In this document: piece after piece, positions 46,670 through 55,240 of the stretch | How positions within the stretch are numbered: the stretch's first letter is position 1 | How the letters are laid out: every line of letters begins with the position of its first letter | Source of the DNA: Jannaschia pagri | Lineage (GTDB): Bacteria > Pseudomonadota > Alphaproteobacteria > Rhodobacterales > Rhodobacteraceae | Length of the DNA: 64,000 nucleotides | Direction: 5' to 3' | Assembly (NCBI RefSeq): GCF_019655435.1 | Contig: NZ_BPFH01000005.1 | Location: forward strand, 186,001 to 250,000 | Notes under the pieces: generated by a model | What the model saw: the letters and a program-made list of their open reading frames with translations, nothing else | What the model was told of the DNA's origin: nothing | Database searches by the model: none | Translations under genes and position numbers: made by a program

Positions 46670-46887
46670 ATACCGCCCAGACGGCAGAGATCGAAGCCGG
46701 ATTGCTGCGCGCCCACGCCCATGGGGACACCCGGACGTTGGTTTCCCTTTACACGGAGGCCGCGACGGAGGCGCCGCCGGACGCCGCCGCGTTTTTGCTG
46801 ACCCAAGCCTGGGTCTACGCGCTCAGCGCAGGGGATCCGCGCGCCAAAACGCTCTCCGAGACGCTCGCCGCCATGGGGCGTGCTTGA
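46654..46887 (+). CDS. 77-residue protein coupled to the Rieske gene
   Basis: A small alpha-helical protein, MPWGLNTAQTAEIEAGLLRA onward, with no membrane helix. Its start lies inside the last codons of the Rieske gene in another frame, so it is probably translated by coupling. It may assist the oxygenase, but the family is not recognised. Convergent with repeat protein B, 9 bases apart. Confidence 0.6.
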   Translation: MPWGLNTAQTAEIEAGLLRAHAHGDTRTLVSLYTEAATEAPPDAAAFLLTQAWVYALSAGDPRAKTLSETLAAMGRA

Positions 46888-46895
46888 GCCATAGA

Positions 46896-48020
46896 TCAGG
46901 TCAATAAGGCGTAATCCTGCGTCAGGAACGGATCAACGCTCGCCTCGCCCAGTTCGATGACTCGCCCGTCATCCATGATCCGGCGATAAAAGCTGGGCGC
47001 ACCCGTCTCATCATACTCAAGATAGATCGAATCCCAGCTTTTGCTGTCGGAGGCGTCGGCCCGGTAATACGCCGCCAATTTTCCGTCCTCGCCATAGCGC
47101 CACTGCCGCCAGTCGCCGTCATCCTCTAGCTTCTGACGCTCCCGCGCCTTGCCGGTCTCTTGATCGTACAGCGTGATTTCCGTCTGCCAGTCCAGGGTGT
47201 TCGCCGCATCCACGGATTCCCGCCGAACCTTTCGCCCCTCGTCAAAGGTCATCACGGTCTGCGCCCCGTCGTCGTGGGAGATCCGGTGCGCTTGGATCAC
47301 GCCTTCATCGTCGTATTGCCAATACTTCTGGGTCCAACTCCAGCGGTCACCGAAATCGTCGTAGGTCTTTTCGATGACCTCGCCGCGTCCATTGTAATCC
47401 CAGCGCCACTGCATGCCGTCGTCATCGATCCGCAGCGCGCTGGTGTGTTTGCCGTCGCTGTTGAAGTTCTCCATTTGGACGGCCCAATCGAACTGATCGG
47501 TGACGTCCATGTGCAGCTCACCGGTCTTGCGACCCGTCTCATCGAAGGTGATCGTCATCTCGCGCCCATCTTGGTAGCGCTCGAAGATCGTCTTCATCTT
47601 ACCGGTCTCATGGTAGGTGAAGGTCTTGTACCCATCGCCATCGAAGACGACGCGCTGCATTTTCATGCCAGCCTCGTTCAGGGTGTCGATGCGCAGCCGA
47701 CCATCGTCATATTGGGTCACGTCCTGCCGCACGCGGCCCGCCGTATCCAGGACCCAGGCGCGCAAAGACCAGGAATAATTGCCGCCAAGATCCGTCGCCA
47801 AACGCGCCACGTCGACACCGTTCAAGCTGTAGGTCACGTCCGAGGTGCCGTTGCCCCAAATAACCGTCTTGCTCTCAACGCCCATCGGAAGGTCCCGCAG
47901 GGACGGTGCAAGTCGCCCAGCGGGAAGGCCCGCCGTCTTCCAGGCTATGGACTGGGACGCGATCAGCGCGATCTCATCGAGTGTCAGGTCGGCGATGGCC
48001 GAAAGGTCGGAACGGCGCAT
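46896..48020 (-). CDS. tandem W/YD-repeat protein B
   Basis: A 374-residue paralogue-like protein with the same repeat grammar, for example NYSWSLRAWVLDTAGRV, QFDWAVQMENFNSDGKH, RWSWTQKYWQYDDEGVI and SKSWDSIYLEYDETGAP. It starts MRRSDLSAIADLTLDEIALI, an N-terminal helical segment of about 30-40 residues lacking in protein A. AAGGATA precedes the ATG. Function unknown; the two proteins flanking one oxygenase operon suggest a linked role or a gene-family expansion. Confidence 0.7.
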   Translation of the reverse strand: MRRSDLSAIADLTLDEIALIASQSIAWKTAGLPAGRLAPSLRDLPMGVESKTVIWGNGTSDVTYSLNGVDVARLATDLGGNYSWSLRAWVLDTAGRVRQDVTQYDDGRLRIDTLNEAGMKMQRVVFDGDGYKTFTYHETGKMKTIFERYQDGREMTITFDETGRKTGELHMDVTDQFDWAVQMENFNSDGKHTSALRIDDDGMQWRWDYNGRGEVIEKTYDDFGDRWSWTQKYWQYDDEGVIQAHRISHDDGAQTVMTFDEGRKVRRESVDAANTLDWQTEITLYDQETGKARERQKLEDDGDWRQWRYGEDGKLAAYYRADASDSKSWDSIYLEYDETGAPSFYRRIMDDGRVIELGEASVDPFLTQDYALLT

Positions 48021-48183
48021 GGGGTATCCTTCAGCTCACTGATACGCGAACCGCAGGGCCCGCCCTACGCCTTTCCCAAGCCGCCAGGTCCGCCCAAAGG
48101 CAAGAATTAGGAAATTTGAGGACAATTGTCGTGGTTCGCCCGGATTGTTCCCAACACGGGGGGCGCCGGCCCGATCCGTCGCG

Positions 48184-48678
48184 TCAGCCGCTGAACCGGG
48201 CCTTGAGGGCCTCATGCACCGGGGGTGTGACAAAGGACGAGACGTCGCCCCCCAAACGCGCGATTTCTTTCACGAGTTTCGAGGCAATGGCTTGGTGTTC
48301 CGCCTCGGCCATCAAGAACACCGTCTCGATCCCGTTGTCCAAAACACGGTTCATGCCAACCATCTGGAATTCGTACTCAAAATCCGCGACGGCGCGCAGG
48401 CCGCGCACGATAACCTGCGCCCCGACATCGCGGGCGCAATCGATCAGGAGATTTTCAAACGGATGGGCCACGATTTCGCAGCCTGTGCGGGCGCTCCAAT
48501 GGGCCGCCTCGGCCTCGACCATGGCCACCCGTTCCTCCAACGTGAACAGCGGGGATTTATCCCGGTTGATCGCCACGCCGATGACAAGCCGATCCACAAG
48601 GGTACAGGCCCGTTTGATGATATCGATATGTCCCCGCGTGATCGGGTCGAAGGTTCCCGGATAAAGGCCTGTGCGCAT
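48184..48678 (-). CDS. coaD: phosphopantetheine adenylyltransferase
   Basis: A 164-residue nucleotidyltransferase making dephospho-CoA from 4-phosphopantetheine. The N-terminal GLYPGTFDPITRGHIDII (TxGH-type motif, residues about 4-21) and the LIVRGLRAVADFEYEFQM core near 90 are diagnostic. Start MRTGLYPG at 48678; the upstream open frame is not homologous. CoA supply links it to the acyl-CoA steps elsewhere in the window. Confidence 0.95.
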   Translation of the reverse strand: MRTGLYPGTFDPITRGHIDIIKRACTLVDRLVIGVAINRDKSPLFTLEERVAMVEAEAAHWSARTGCEIVAHPFENLLIDCARDVGAQVIVRGLRAVADFEYEFQMVGMNRVLDNGIETVFLMAEAEHQAIASKLVKEIARLGGDVSSFVTPPVHEALKARFSG

Positions 48679-48791
48679 GGGTCGGTCCCTGGGTCTTGGT
48701 CGTTCCTCTGGGTTACATGCCGCGCCCCTACGTTCAAGCACCACCCCCTGCGTCATCCGTGCGACCTTTGGATGGGGCCTGATACCGCACC

Positions 48792-49124
48792 CTAACCCGA
48801 CGCGCGCCCTTTCCCCGCCGGGCCCGAGGCCTTTCCACGCCAAATCAGGCTCTGCCGGTTGAGGGACAGCAAATCGGCATCCCCCGCCAGAATCGCCCGC
48901 GCCAGAACGACACCCTCTCGCAGTACAGCATCCGAGGCGTGGCGATAGGCCGGGCGCTTGGTAATGGTGTCGTACCAAACACCCCTCGTGGCATGGTCCA
49001 GCAGAATCCGTTGAAAGCAGTGGTCCAGATGAACCGGCCAGTCCCGACCCCGCAGGCGCGCCGCACGCGGGAGTGTTTCTCGGGTCAGCGTGAGCCAGGC
49101 CAACTCTAGCACGTCTCGGTCCAT
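48792..49124 (-). CDS. conserved-looking unknown 110-residue protein
   Basis: A soluble protein beginning MDRDVLELAWLTLTRETLPR, with AGCFQR-like HCFQRILLDHATRGVWYDT in the middle. It has GC-rich codon use and a run of basic residues at the end. No signal peptide or membrane helix. Lies just before coaD on the same strand. Family not recognised. Confidence 0.55.
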   Translation of the reverse strand: MDRDVLELAWLTLTRETLPRAARLRGRDWPVHLDHCFQRILLDHATRGVWYDTITKRPAYRHASDAVLREGVVLARAILAGDADLLSLNRQSLIWRGKASGPAGKGRASG

Positions 49125-49195
49125 GGCCGAGACCTAGGCGCCAGGCCGCAAAAGAACAGATGCGTCTTGAACCGAGCCGACGTACACCGGCCAGC

Positions 49196-49483
49196 ATGAG
49201 CCCCGAAGCCACCCTCCTCTGCGTCAACAGCGTCTTCGTCGCCTTTGCCTTCCTCTGGGTCTATCCCCGCCTCGCGGAACGGCGCCTGCATCTGATGCTT
49301 CGGTACGACATCGCCATAACGGGCGCCGCAATGACCGTCGCTGGGCTGCTCTACGGCGGGAAAGGCCTGGGCTTCACGTTTCTCGACCTGCCGTGGTGGG
49401 CCTTCTCCCTCCTCAGCTTGGCCGCGTTAGAAATACCCGCCTGGATACTGTTCCTAAACACCAATGGCGTGGACGAAGAGTGA
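49196..49483 (+). CDS. 95-residue membrane protein
   Basis: A small protein with three hydrophobic stretches at about 5-22, 38-55 and 66-86, starting MSPEATLLCVNSVFVAFAFL and ending NTNGVDEE. The ATG at 49196 is preferred over upstream in-frame starts because the first helix begins there. Divergent from the 110-residue gene and convergent with the CBS gene. Function unknown. Confidence 0.6.
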   Translation: MSPEATLLCVNSVFVAFAFLWVYPRLAERRLHLMLRYDIAITGAAMTVAGLLYGGKGLGFTFLDLPWWAFSLLSLAALEIPAWILFLNTNGVDEE

Positions 49484-49499
49484 TCCGGATTGGACGAAC

Positions 49500-49934
49500 C
49501 TAGTGTCCAGAGATCATGGCCTCCAGCGCGTCCTTCTCCATGCTCACCTCGCTGAGCCGCGCCTTGACCACATCGCCCAGCGAGATCAACCCGACAAGCA
49601 GCCCGTCTTCCTCGACTGGCATGTGACGGAAGCGGCCGGTCGTCATCCGTTCCAAAACGGCATCGGACCGATCCCCAGGGGCACAGGTCTGCAGGTCGCG
49701 CGTCATCAAACTCGCCACGGTTTGCGACAGTACGTCGCCGCCCGTCTTGGCCATTTCGCGCACGATATCACGTTCGGACAGGATCCCCTGCGCACGCCGC
49801 CCATCCGCACTAACCACAAGCGCCCCGATCTTACGCGCGCCAAGTTCGGCCACCGCATCGGCAATCGACGCCTCCGGCCCAATGGTCAAAACACCTTGGT
49901 TTGATTTCGTAGCGAGGATCTTGGTTACAAACAT
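49500..49934 (-). CDS. CBS-domain pair protein
   Basis: A 144-residue protein made of two CBS motifs (a Bateman module): ADAVAELGARKIGALVV near 25-41 with ILSERDIVREMAKTG, and AVLERMTTGRFRHMPVEEDG near 91-110 with GLISLGDVVKARL. Such modules bind adenine nucleotides and act as sensors. It stands alone; the partner is unknown. Confidence 0.92.
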   Translation of the reverse strand: MFVTKILATKSNQGVLTIGPEASIADAVAELGARKIGALVVSADGRRAQGILSERDIVREMAKTGGDVLSQTVASLMTRDLQTCAPGDRSDAVLERMTTGRFRHMPVEEDGLLVGLISLGDVVKARLSEVSMEKDALEAMISGH

Positions 49935-50041
49935 CTTTTAGCCTCCCGTCCGATCATGCATGTCCTGCCCCAGCGTCGGCCCGCCGCCGCGTCAAGTCAA
50001 GCGTACGTGACAGCGACGGTGTTTTGAGCAACGCTCGCAAC

Positions 50042-51199
50042 ATGGACGACCTGACTACAGACGACCTGGATGCGCTCGTCGCGCTCCGTCGCGATTTGCA
50101 TCGGCACCCAGAGGTTTCGGGTGCTGAGGTGGAAACCGCCGCTCGGGTGACTTCTGAACTGCGTGCCCTTGGTATTCGAGAGGTCCACACGGGCCTCGGC
50201 GGTCACGGTGTCGCCGCTGTCATCCAGGGACGATCCTCTGGCCCGACCGTCCTGTTGCGATGCGAGTTGGACGCCCTGCCCATCCAAGAGGCCGGGGCCC
50301 CAGACTGGGTCAGCACCCGACCGGGGACGGCACACCTTTGCGGCCATGATGGGCATATGGCATGCCTATTCGGCGCAGCGCGCCTGTTGTCTCGCCAGCC
50401 ACCGCCCCGAGGCCGCGTGATCTTGCTGTTTCAACCCGCCGAAGAGATTGGGACAGGGGCCATTGCCGTTTGTAGTGACCCACGATTTGAAGCCTTGAAA
50501 CCCGATTGGGCCTTCGCACTCCACAATCTACCCGACATTCCAAGGGGCCAAGCCCACGTGCCACAAGGTTTGGTCAGCGCGCCGTCTGTTGGGCTGCTCT
50601 TGCAACTGAGCGGGCTCGAAGCCCACGCCAGTACGCCAGAGGCGGGCCGAAGCCCGGCGCCCGCCGTCGCCCAACTGATGGACGCCCTACCCGCGCTATC
50701 CCATGGCACGTTTCCGGCGCCTGACTTTAAGCTAGTGACCCTCTGCCATGCCGCGCTGGGCACACCGGCATTTGGCATCGCCCCGGGCCAGGCGGAGATG
50801 CGCGTGACATGCAGGACCACCTCCGACGCGGATCTTGAGGGGCTGGTTCAGGATGTCCAAGCCCTGGCCCAGGATGCCGCGTCCCGCCAGGGCCTCGACC
50901 TCAAGGTTACACATCAAGATCCCTTCCTGGCCGGAATCAACGATCCGAAGGCAGCCGCAATCCTGACCGAGGCGGCACAGGACGTGGGCCTTAGCGTTTC
51001 GTCCGGGACGCCGCTGCGCGCTTCGGAAGACTTTGGTCGGTTTGGTCACGGAGCGCGCGCGGCGATGCTGTTGCTCGGGGCCGGACCAGGTCCCATGCTG
51101 CATCACCCAGAGTACGATTTTGACGACGGCTTGATTGCCCCCGGCGCGACCTTGCTGGCAAATGGGGCCCGCCTGGCCCTGGCGGCGCAAAAATCTTGA
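50042..51199 (+). CDS. M20-family amidohydrolase (hippurate-hydrolase type)
   Basis: A 385-residue zinc peptidase/deacylase. LRRDLHRHPEVSG near 16-28, HLCGHDGHMACLFGAAR near 97-113 (metal ligands) and LLFQPAEEIGTGA near 130-142 (catalytic Glu) mark the family. It probably hydrolyses an N-acyl or N-carbamoyl amino acid; the substrate is unknown. The last residues QKS and the TGA stop are encoded by the palindromic repeat element at 51189. ATG 50042 is chosen; a TTG at 50024 is also in frame. Confidence 0.9.
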   Translation: MDDLTTDDLDALVALRRDLHRHPEVSGAEVETAARVTSELRALGIREVHTGLGGHGVAAVIQGRSSGPTVLLRCELDALPIQEAGAPDWVSTRPGTAHLCGHDGHMACLFGAARLLSRQPPPRGRVILLFQPAEEIGTGAIAVCSDPRFEALKPDWAFALHNLPDIPRGQAHVPQGLVSAPSVGLLLQLSGLEAHASTPEAGRSPAPAVAQLMDALPALSHGTFPAPDFKLVTLCHAALGTPAFGIAPGQAEMRVTCRTTSDADLEGLVQDVQALAQDAASRQGLDLKVTHQDPFLAGINDPKAAAILTEAAQDVGLSVSSGTPLRASEDFGRFGHGARAAMLLLGAGPGPMLHHPEYDFDDGLIAPGATLLANGARLALAAQKS

Positions 51200-51237
51200 C
51201 CCAAGACTTTTTCAAGACTTTTCATCGAAAAGTCTTG
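51189..51237. repeat. palindromic intergenic element, copy 2, forming both gene ends
   Basis: Two hairpins: an AAATCTTG/CAAGACTTT hairpin beginning at 51190, and the perfect CAAGACTTTTC-ATC-GAAAAGTCTTG at 51213-51237. The left part encodes the end of the M20 gene, and the right part encodes the last residues LFDEKS and TGA of the convergent LysR gene. The second hairpin matches copy 1 at 35616-35638 almost base for base. It is also a bidirectional terminator candidate. Confidence 0.8.
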
Positions 51238-52114
51238 CCCCCTCCAACCGCGCCACCTCCCGACGGACCCCATCGGCCAGAAGGTTCGCCGTGCGGGTGA
51301 CCAATGTTCCACCAGCGTCGCCATGGCGCACCAGATGAAACGCGCGGCGTAAGCGCACCGCCTCCCGCAAAAGAGGCACCAAGTCCGGATCAGCGGCGAA
51401 CATGAAATCATGGATAACGCCTATCCCCGCACCCGCTCGGATCATGCCCAATTGCACGGCTGCGGAGTTTGAGGCCAGACCCGGCGCTTCCGCGCCCACA
51501 TCCGCGAGGTAGTCCAGATCCGCATCGAAGATCATATCGGGGATGTAGCCGACAATGCGGTGTGACCGCAGGTCGGACCGGTCCCGCAGCGGCGGGGCAG
51601 ACGACAGATAGCTGCGATGCGCCGCCAAGCTGAGCCCATACTCACAGAGCTTGCGCACCATCAGACGCCCCGCCTTGGGCGGCGACACGGTAATGGCAAG
51701 ATCCGCCTCCCGTCGGCTCAGGTCGAACACGCGGGGCAGCGCCACAAGCTCTAGTGTTAGGGCGGGGTTCGCCTCAGATAGGCGGGCAAACACCTGAGGT
51801 AGAACGTGGTTGGCGATCCCATCGGGCGCGCCAACGCGCACCCGACCGGCCAGCGCTTCACCACCGGCCATGGCCGCGACGCCACCACGGGCACTGTCTG
51901 CCATGGCCTCCGCATGGGGCAGCAGTCGGTGCCCCGCATCGGTCAGCGCATAACCTCGAGGGGATTTCAGAAACAGCGCCGCGCCCGCCGCCGTCTCCAA
52001 CCGCGCGATCCGACGGCTCAAGGTGGCGGGATCCAACCGCAGGCCGGGTGCCGCCTCCGCCAAGGAGCCTGTCCGCGCCACGGCAAGAAAAATGCGCATG
52101 TCGTCCCAGTCCAT
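51212..52114 (-). CDS. LysR-family regulator divergent from mmsA
   Basis: A 300-residue LysR protein: winged helix MDWDDMRIFLAVARTGSLAE and LDPATLSRRIARLE, then an effector domain with GRVRVGAPDGIANHVLP near 90. Start 52114 sits after an AGGAGT. It is divergent from mmsA with a 16-base perfect palindrome nine bases before its start, so it probably regulates valine degradation. Its C-terminal residues come from the palindromic repeat element. Confidence 0.9.
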   Translation of the reverse strand: MDWDDMRIFLAVARTGSLAEAAPGLRLDPATLSRRIARLETAAGAALFLKSPRGYALTDAGHRLLPHAEAMADSARGGVAAMAGGEALAGRVRVGAPDGIANHVLPQVFARLSEANPALTLELVALPRVFDLSRREADLAITVSPPKAGRLMVRKLCEYGLSLAAHRSYLSSAPPLRDRSDLRSHRIVGYIPDMIFDADLDYLADVGAEAPGLASNSAAVQLGMIRAGAGIGVIHDFMFAADPDLVPLLREAVRLRRAFHLVRHGDAGGTLVTRTANLLADGVRREVARLEGARLFDEKS

Positions 52115-52122
52115 CGGCACTC

Positions 52123-52138
52123 CTTGCAAATTTGCAAG
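52123..52138. promoter_or_regulatory. perfect palindrome operator between LysR and mmsA
   Basis: CTTGCAAATTTGCAAG is a 16-base perfect palindrome with a T-N11-A-like arrangement, directly next to the LysR start (nine bases) and 78 bases before the mmsA start. It is a strong candidate site for LysR autoregulation and mmsA control. Confidence 0.65.
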
Positions 52139-52216
52139 ATCACCCTGCTCAGTTACGCCTATGACCGCAAGATCCGAGGCGTCTAACCTACCCGCAAACA
52201 CAAAGGGAGCGTTCAG

Positions 52217-53713
52217 ATGCAGCAGATCGGACATTGGATCGAGGGAACTGAGGTCAACGGTGGCGATCGCCATGCGGAGGTGTTCAACCCAGCCACGGGT
52301 GAGGTGCAGGCCCATGTGGCGCTGGCCACTTCCGATGACTTGGACCGCGCCGTCACCGTGGCCGCAGCCGCCCAGCCGGATTGGGCCGCCACGAACCCCC
52401 AGCGCCGGGCCCGTGTGCTGATGAAGTTCGTGGATCTGCTCCACCGCGACATGGACAAGCTGGCCGAGGCCCTGTCCCGCGAGCACGGCAAGACCCTGCC
52501 CGACGCCAAGGGCGACGTCATCCGGGGTTTGGAGGTCGTGGAGTTCTGCATCGGTGCGCCCCACCATCTAAAGGGCGAGTTCACCGATAGCGCAGGCCCC
52601 GGCATCGACATGTATTCCATGCGCCAACCGCTGGGCGTGACGGCGGGGATTACCCCGTTCAACTTCCCGGCCATGATCCCGATGTGGATGTTCGCACCCG
52701 CCATCGCCTGCGGCAACGCGTTCATTCTGAAACCGTCTGAACGCGACCCAAGCGTTCCCATGATGCTGGCCGCGTTGCTGGAAGAGGCGGGCCTGCCGAA
52801 GGGCATCCTGCAGGTGGTGAACGGCGACAAGGTGGCGGTTGACGCCATTCTGGATCACCCAGTCATTCAGTCGGTGGGCTTTGTGGGGTCCACCCCCATC
52901 GCGGCCTACATCTACGAACGGGCCAGCGCGAACGGCAAGCGGGCCCAATGCTTTGGCGGCGCAAAGAACCACATGATCGTCATGCCCGATGCGGATATGG
53001 ACCAAGCCGCCGACGCGCTGGTGGGCGCGGGCTTTGGCGCGGCGGGGGAACGCTGCATGGCGATTTCGGTCGCCGTGCCCGTGGGCGAGGAAACCGCCGA
53101 CCGCCTGATCGAAAAGCTTGTCCCGCGGATCGAAGCGTTGAAGGTCGGGCCCTACACGGCGGGCGACGATGTGGACTTTGGCCCAGTGGTCACAGCCGCC
53201 GCAAAGACCAACATTCACCGCCTGATCCAAACCGGGATCGACCAAGGCGCCGAACTGGTCGTCGATGGCCGTGACTTCAAAATGCAGGGTTATGAGGACG
53301 GCTTCTTTGTCGGCGCCCATTTGTTCGACCGCGTGACCAAGGACATGGACATCTACACGACCGAAATCTTCGGGCCTGTCCTTTCGACCGTGCGCGCCAA
53401 AACCTACGAGGAGGCCCTCGGCCTCGCCATGGACCACGAATATGGCAACGGCACCGCTATCTTCACGCGGGATGGCGATACGGCACGCGACTTCGCAAAG
53501 CGGGTGAACGTCGGCATGGTGGGGATCAATTTGCCCATCCCGGTCCCACTGGCGTACCACACGTTCGGTGGTTGGAAGAAATCCATGTTCGGCGATCTCA
53601 ACCAGCACGGGCCGGACGCCTTCAAATTCTATACCCGGACCAAGACCGTAACGGCGCGGTGGCCTTCGGGGATCAAAGAGGGTGGGGAATTCTCGATCCC
53701 CGTGATGGAGTAA
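52217..53713 (+). CDS. mmsA: methylmalonate-semialdehyde dehydrogenase (acylating)
   Basis: A 498-residue aldehyde-dehydrogenase-fold enzyme of valine and thymine breakdown, converting methylmalonate semialdehyde to propionyl-CoA with NAD+ and CoA. TPFNFPAMIPMWMFAPAIAC near 146-165 and the catalytic Cys280 in GAAGERCMAIS are typical of MmsA, and a CoA-type active site with no general-base Glu is expected. Divergent LysR operator upstream. A hairpin terminator follows at 53777-53803. Its usual valine-pathway partners (acyl-CoA dehydrogenase and hydratase genes) are displaced to 62322 and beyond by foreign-looking DNA. Confidence 0.95.
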   Translation: MQQIGHWIEGTEVNGGDRHAEVFNPATGEVQAHVALATSDDLDRAVTVAAAAQPDWAATNPQRRARVLMKFVDLLHRDMDKLAEALSREHGKTLPDAKGDVIRGLEVVEFCIGAPHHLKGEFTDSAGPGIDMYSMRQPLGVTAGITPFNFPAMIPMWMFAPAIACGNAFILKPSERDPSVPMMLAALLEEAGLPKGILQVVNGDKVAVDAILDHPVIQSVGFVGSTPIAAYIYERASANGKRAQCFGGAKNHMIVMPDADMDQAADALVGAGFGAAGERCMAISVAVPVGEETADRLIEKLVPRIEALKVGPYTAGDDVDFGPVVTAAAKTNIHRLIQTGIDQGAELVVDGRDFKMQGYEDGFFVGAHLFDRVTKDMDIYTTEIFGPVLSTVRAKTYEEALGLAMDHEYGNGTAIFTRDGDTARDFAKRVNVGMVGINLPIPVPLAYHTFGGWKKSMFGDLNQHGPDAFKFYTRTKTVTARWPSGIKEGGEFSIPVME

Positions 53714-53776
53714 TTAGCACCCCTCGACTGGAGGCCCCGCGCCTCCCCTCCCGACCCATAGACCGAGAGCAAAATC

Positions 53777-53803
53777 ATGGCTGCCCGCTTGGGCGGCCAT
53801 TTT
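53777..53803 (+). terminator. terminator after mmsA
   Basis: Ten-base stem ATGGCTGCCC/GGGCGGCCAT (one T-G pair) with a four-base loop and a short T-run, 63 bases after the mmsA stop. Confidence 0.7.
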
Positions 53804-53805
53804 CG

Positions 53806-53880
53806 TTAGCGGTTAGTCAGGGCCGTCTCAAGCATCACAACCAGGGTAATCGCGCTCGTCAGGATCATTCCAGTCAGCAT
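53806..53880 (-). CDS. 24-residue membrane peptide, tentative
   Basis: An ATG with an AAAGGCG site opens a short frame encoding a single hydrophobic helix, beginning MLTGMILTSAITLVVMLETA and ending LTNR. Size and shape fit small membrane subunits, but no partner is seen nearby. Low confidence. Confidence 0.3.
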   Translation of the reverse strand: MLTGMILTSAITLVVMLETALTNR

Positions 53881-54451
53881 GTCGTCGCCTTTCGTAAGTG
53901 CCTTTGTTCGGTCGAAATCTCGACCTGTCTTGGCCTTACCTTAGCCTGGTCTTGCCCAGATCTGGCGGCGAAAGTGGCTCCCCTAGGTCAGAAAATGTGT
54001 CCCATTGTCCGCCATGCAACGGCAAAGGCGCTGCGCGTCGGTCAACGTTTCCATTTCCGTCGATTAGGGCCAATGCAGCTTGGGGTCGCCCGGCAGAATC
54101 GGGCAGAATCTGGACACCGTCGAACCAGCGCGAATTGTGGCTAAACCGTGGCAAACGCTGTCGGATTTCTGCTCGCGGGCCTCGGATGAGGGCTTCGCAG
54201 CCGAAATAATGGCAGTCGAAAAGCGCAGCCGAGAACCGGTGCAGAGGTGGGAAGCATGCACCGGCGGATGTACAATACTATTGAGAGCGAAACGCGCAGC
54301 GCCATCGGGCCAATAGGCGGCGGGCCCCAAGGAACGCCTAGCCGCGCATTAACAGTCCGGTGCCGTCGACCGCGTCGGCAAAAGCCGAGACATCAAGAAC
54401 ACACGGGGCCGACGCTAGACCGCCTGCGCGACCCTCCTGACCGTCCCAGGC
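53881..54451. other. gene-poor stretch at the left edge of the foreign segment
   Basis: No convincing gene, only short shadow frames. It includes AAAATGTGTCCCATTGTCC at about 53992-54010, resembling end sequences of mobile elements, but no transposase remains. This is where the uninterrupted valine locus seems to stop. Confidence 0.4.
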
Positions 54452-55051
54452 TTACGAAGCGGACCCCGCCATCCGGGAGTGACGCATCCGCCGAAGGTCT
54501 TCGGCGCTTTGACGCTGGTTTGCCGCCCCGACGGGCACTGCGGGCATATCGCTGACGCGGTTGGACCGCTCGATATCCGAAGTCCGACCAGGGCCGAAGC
54601 GATTGCGGTGCATATCCCCAGGCGCAGCCAAAAGGATCAGCAGGATCAACCAACCGACAAACGGCACCAGGCAGACCCAGTACCACCATCCGCTCCGGTC
54701 CGTGTCATGGAGGCGGCGGACCGTGACCGCCCACCCCGCAACGGTCGGCCAAATCGCGAGCACCGAGAGGATCGCGAAATAGGTCACCTGTGACGCGGCG
54801 ATAGACCCCAAATCTGGAAAGGGCGGCGGAACCACCTCGGAAAACGTCCGGTAAGCCGTCGCAACCGCGTCTGCCTGCGCCTGTTGGTACGCTTCAAAGG
54901 CGTGAACATAGGGCATCACCAGGGGAACCATGGCCGCTGTTAATGCAACGGTCTGGAACGCGGTAAACCACCAGAACTCGGAGGGTGCAGCACGGCCCGC
55001 CCATGTAAATGGACGCGTCATACAAGTCAGCGTGGCCTTGATAGGTCCCAT
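54452..55051 (-). CDS. DUF805 membrane protein
   Basis: A 199-residue membrane protein with the DUF805 arrangement: several helices, FTWAGRAAPSEFWWFTAFQ near 15-33 and RRLHDTDRSGWWYWVCLVPF near 112-131. Function of the family is unknown. An acidic/basic tail follows the last helix. Located in the segment between mmsA and the tail genes, possibly part of the inserted DNA. Confidence 0.85.
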   Translation of the reverse strand: MGPIKATLTCMTRPFTWAGRAAPSEFWWFTAFQTVALTAAMVPLVMPYVHAFEAYQQAQADAVATAYRTFSEVVPPPFPDLGSIAASQVTYFAILSVLAIWPTVAGWAVTVRRLHDTDRSGWWYWVCLVPFVGWLILLILLAAPGDMHRNRFGPGRTSDIERSNRVSDMPAVPVGAANQRQSAEDLRRMRHSRMAGSAS

Positions 55052-55240
55052 GGTGCGCCTCCGGTGTCGCTCTGCGGGACTGTCACAGCGGAATGGGGCA
55101 GCGGTCGGGCCATGCCGCAGCGCTTTGTCGGCGATTTACCGCCCAATGTGTCGAATGGCCCGCGAATATGTGAACGCGCGGGCACTTTTCGCCTGGGACC
55201 CGCGTTGGTATCACGCCTTGACCGGACGAAGGAGTTATCG

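Noticed and set aside
43871-48020. RHS/YD toxin system with immunity genes
   Set aside because: Neither protein has the RHS core or a toxin tip, signal or VgrG-like partner, and the repeats are of a different grammar.
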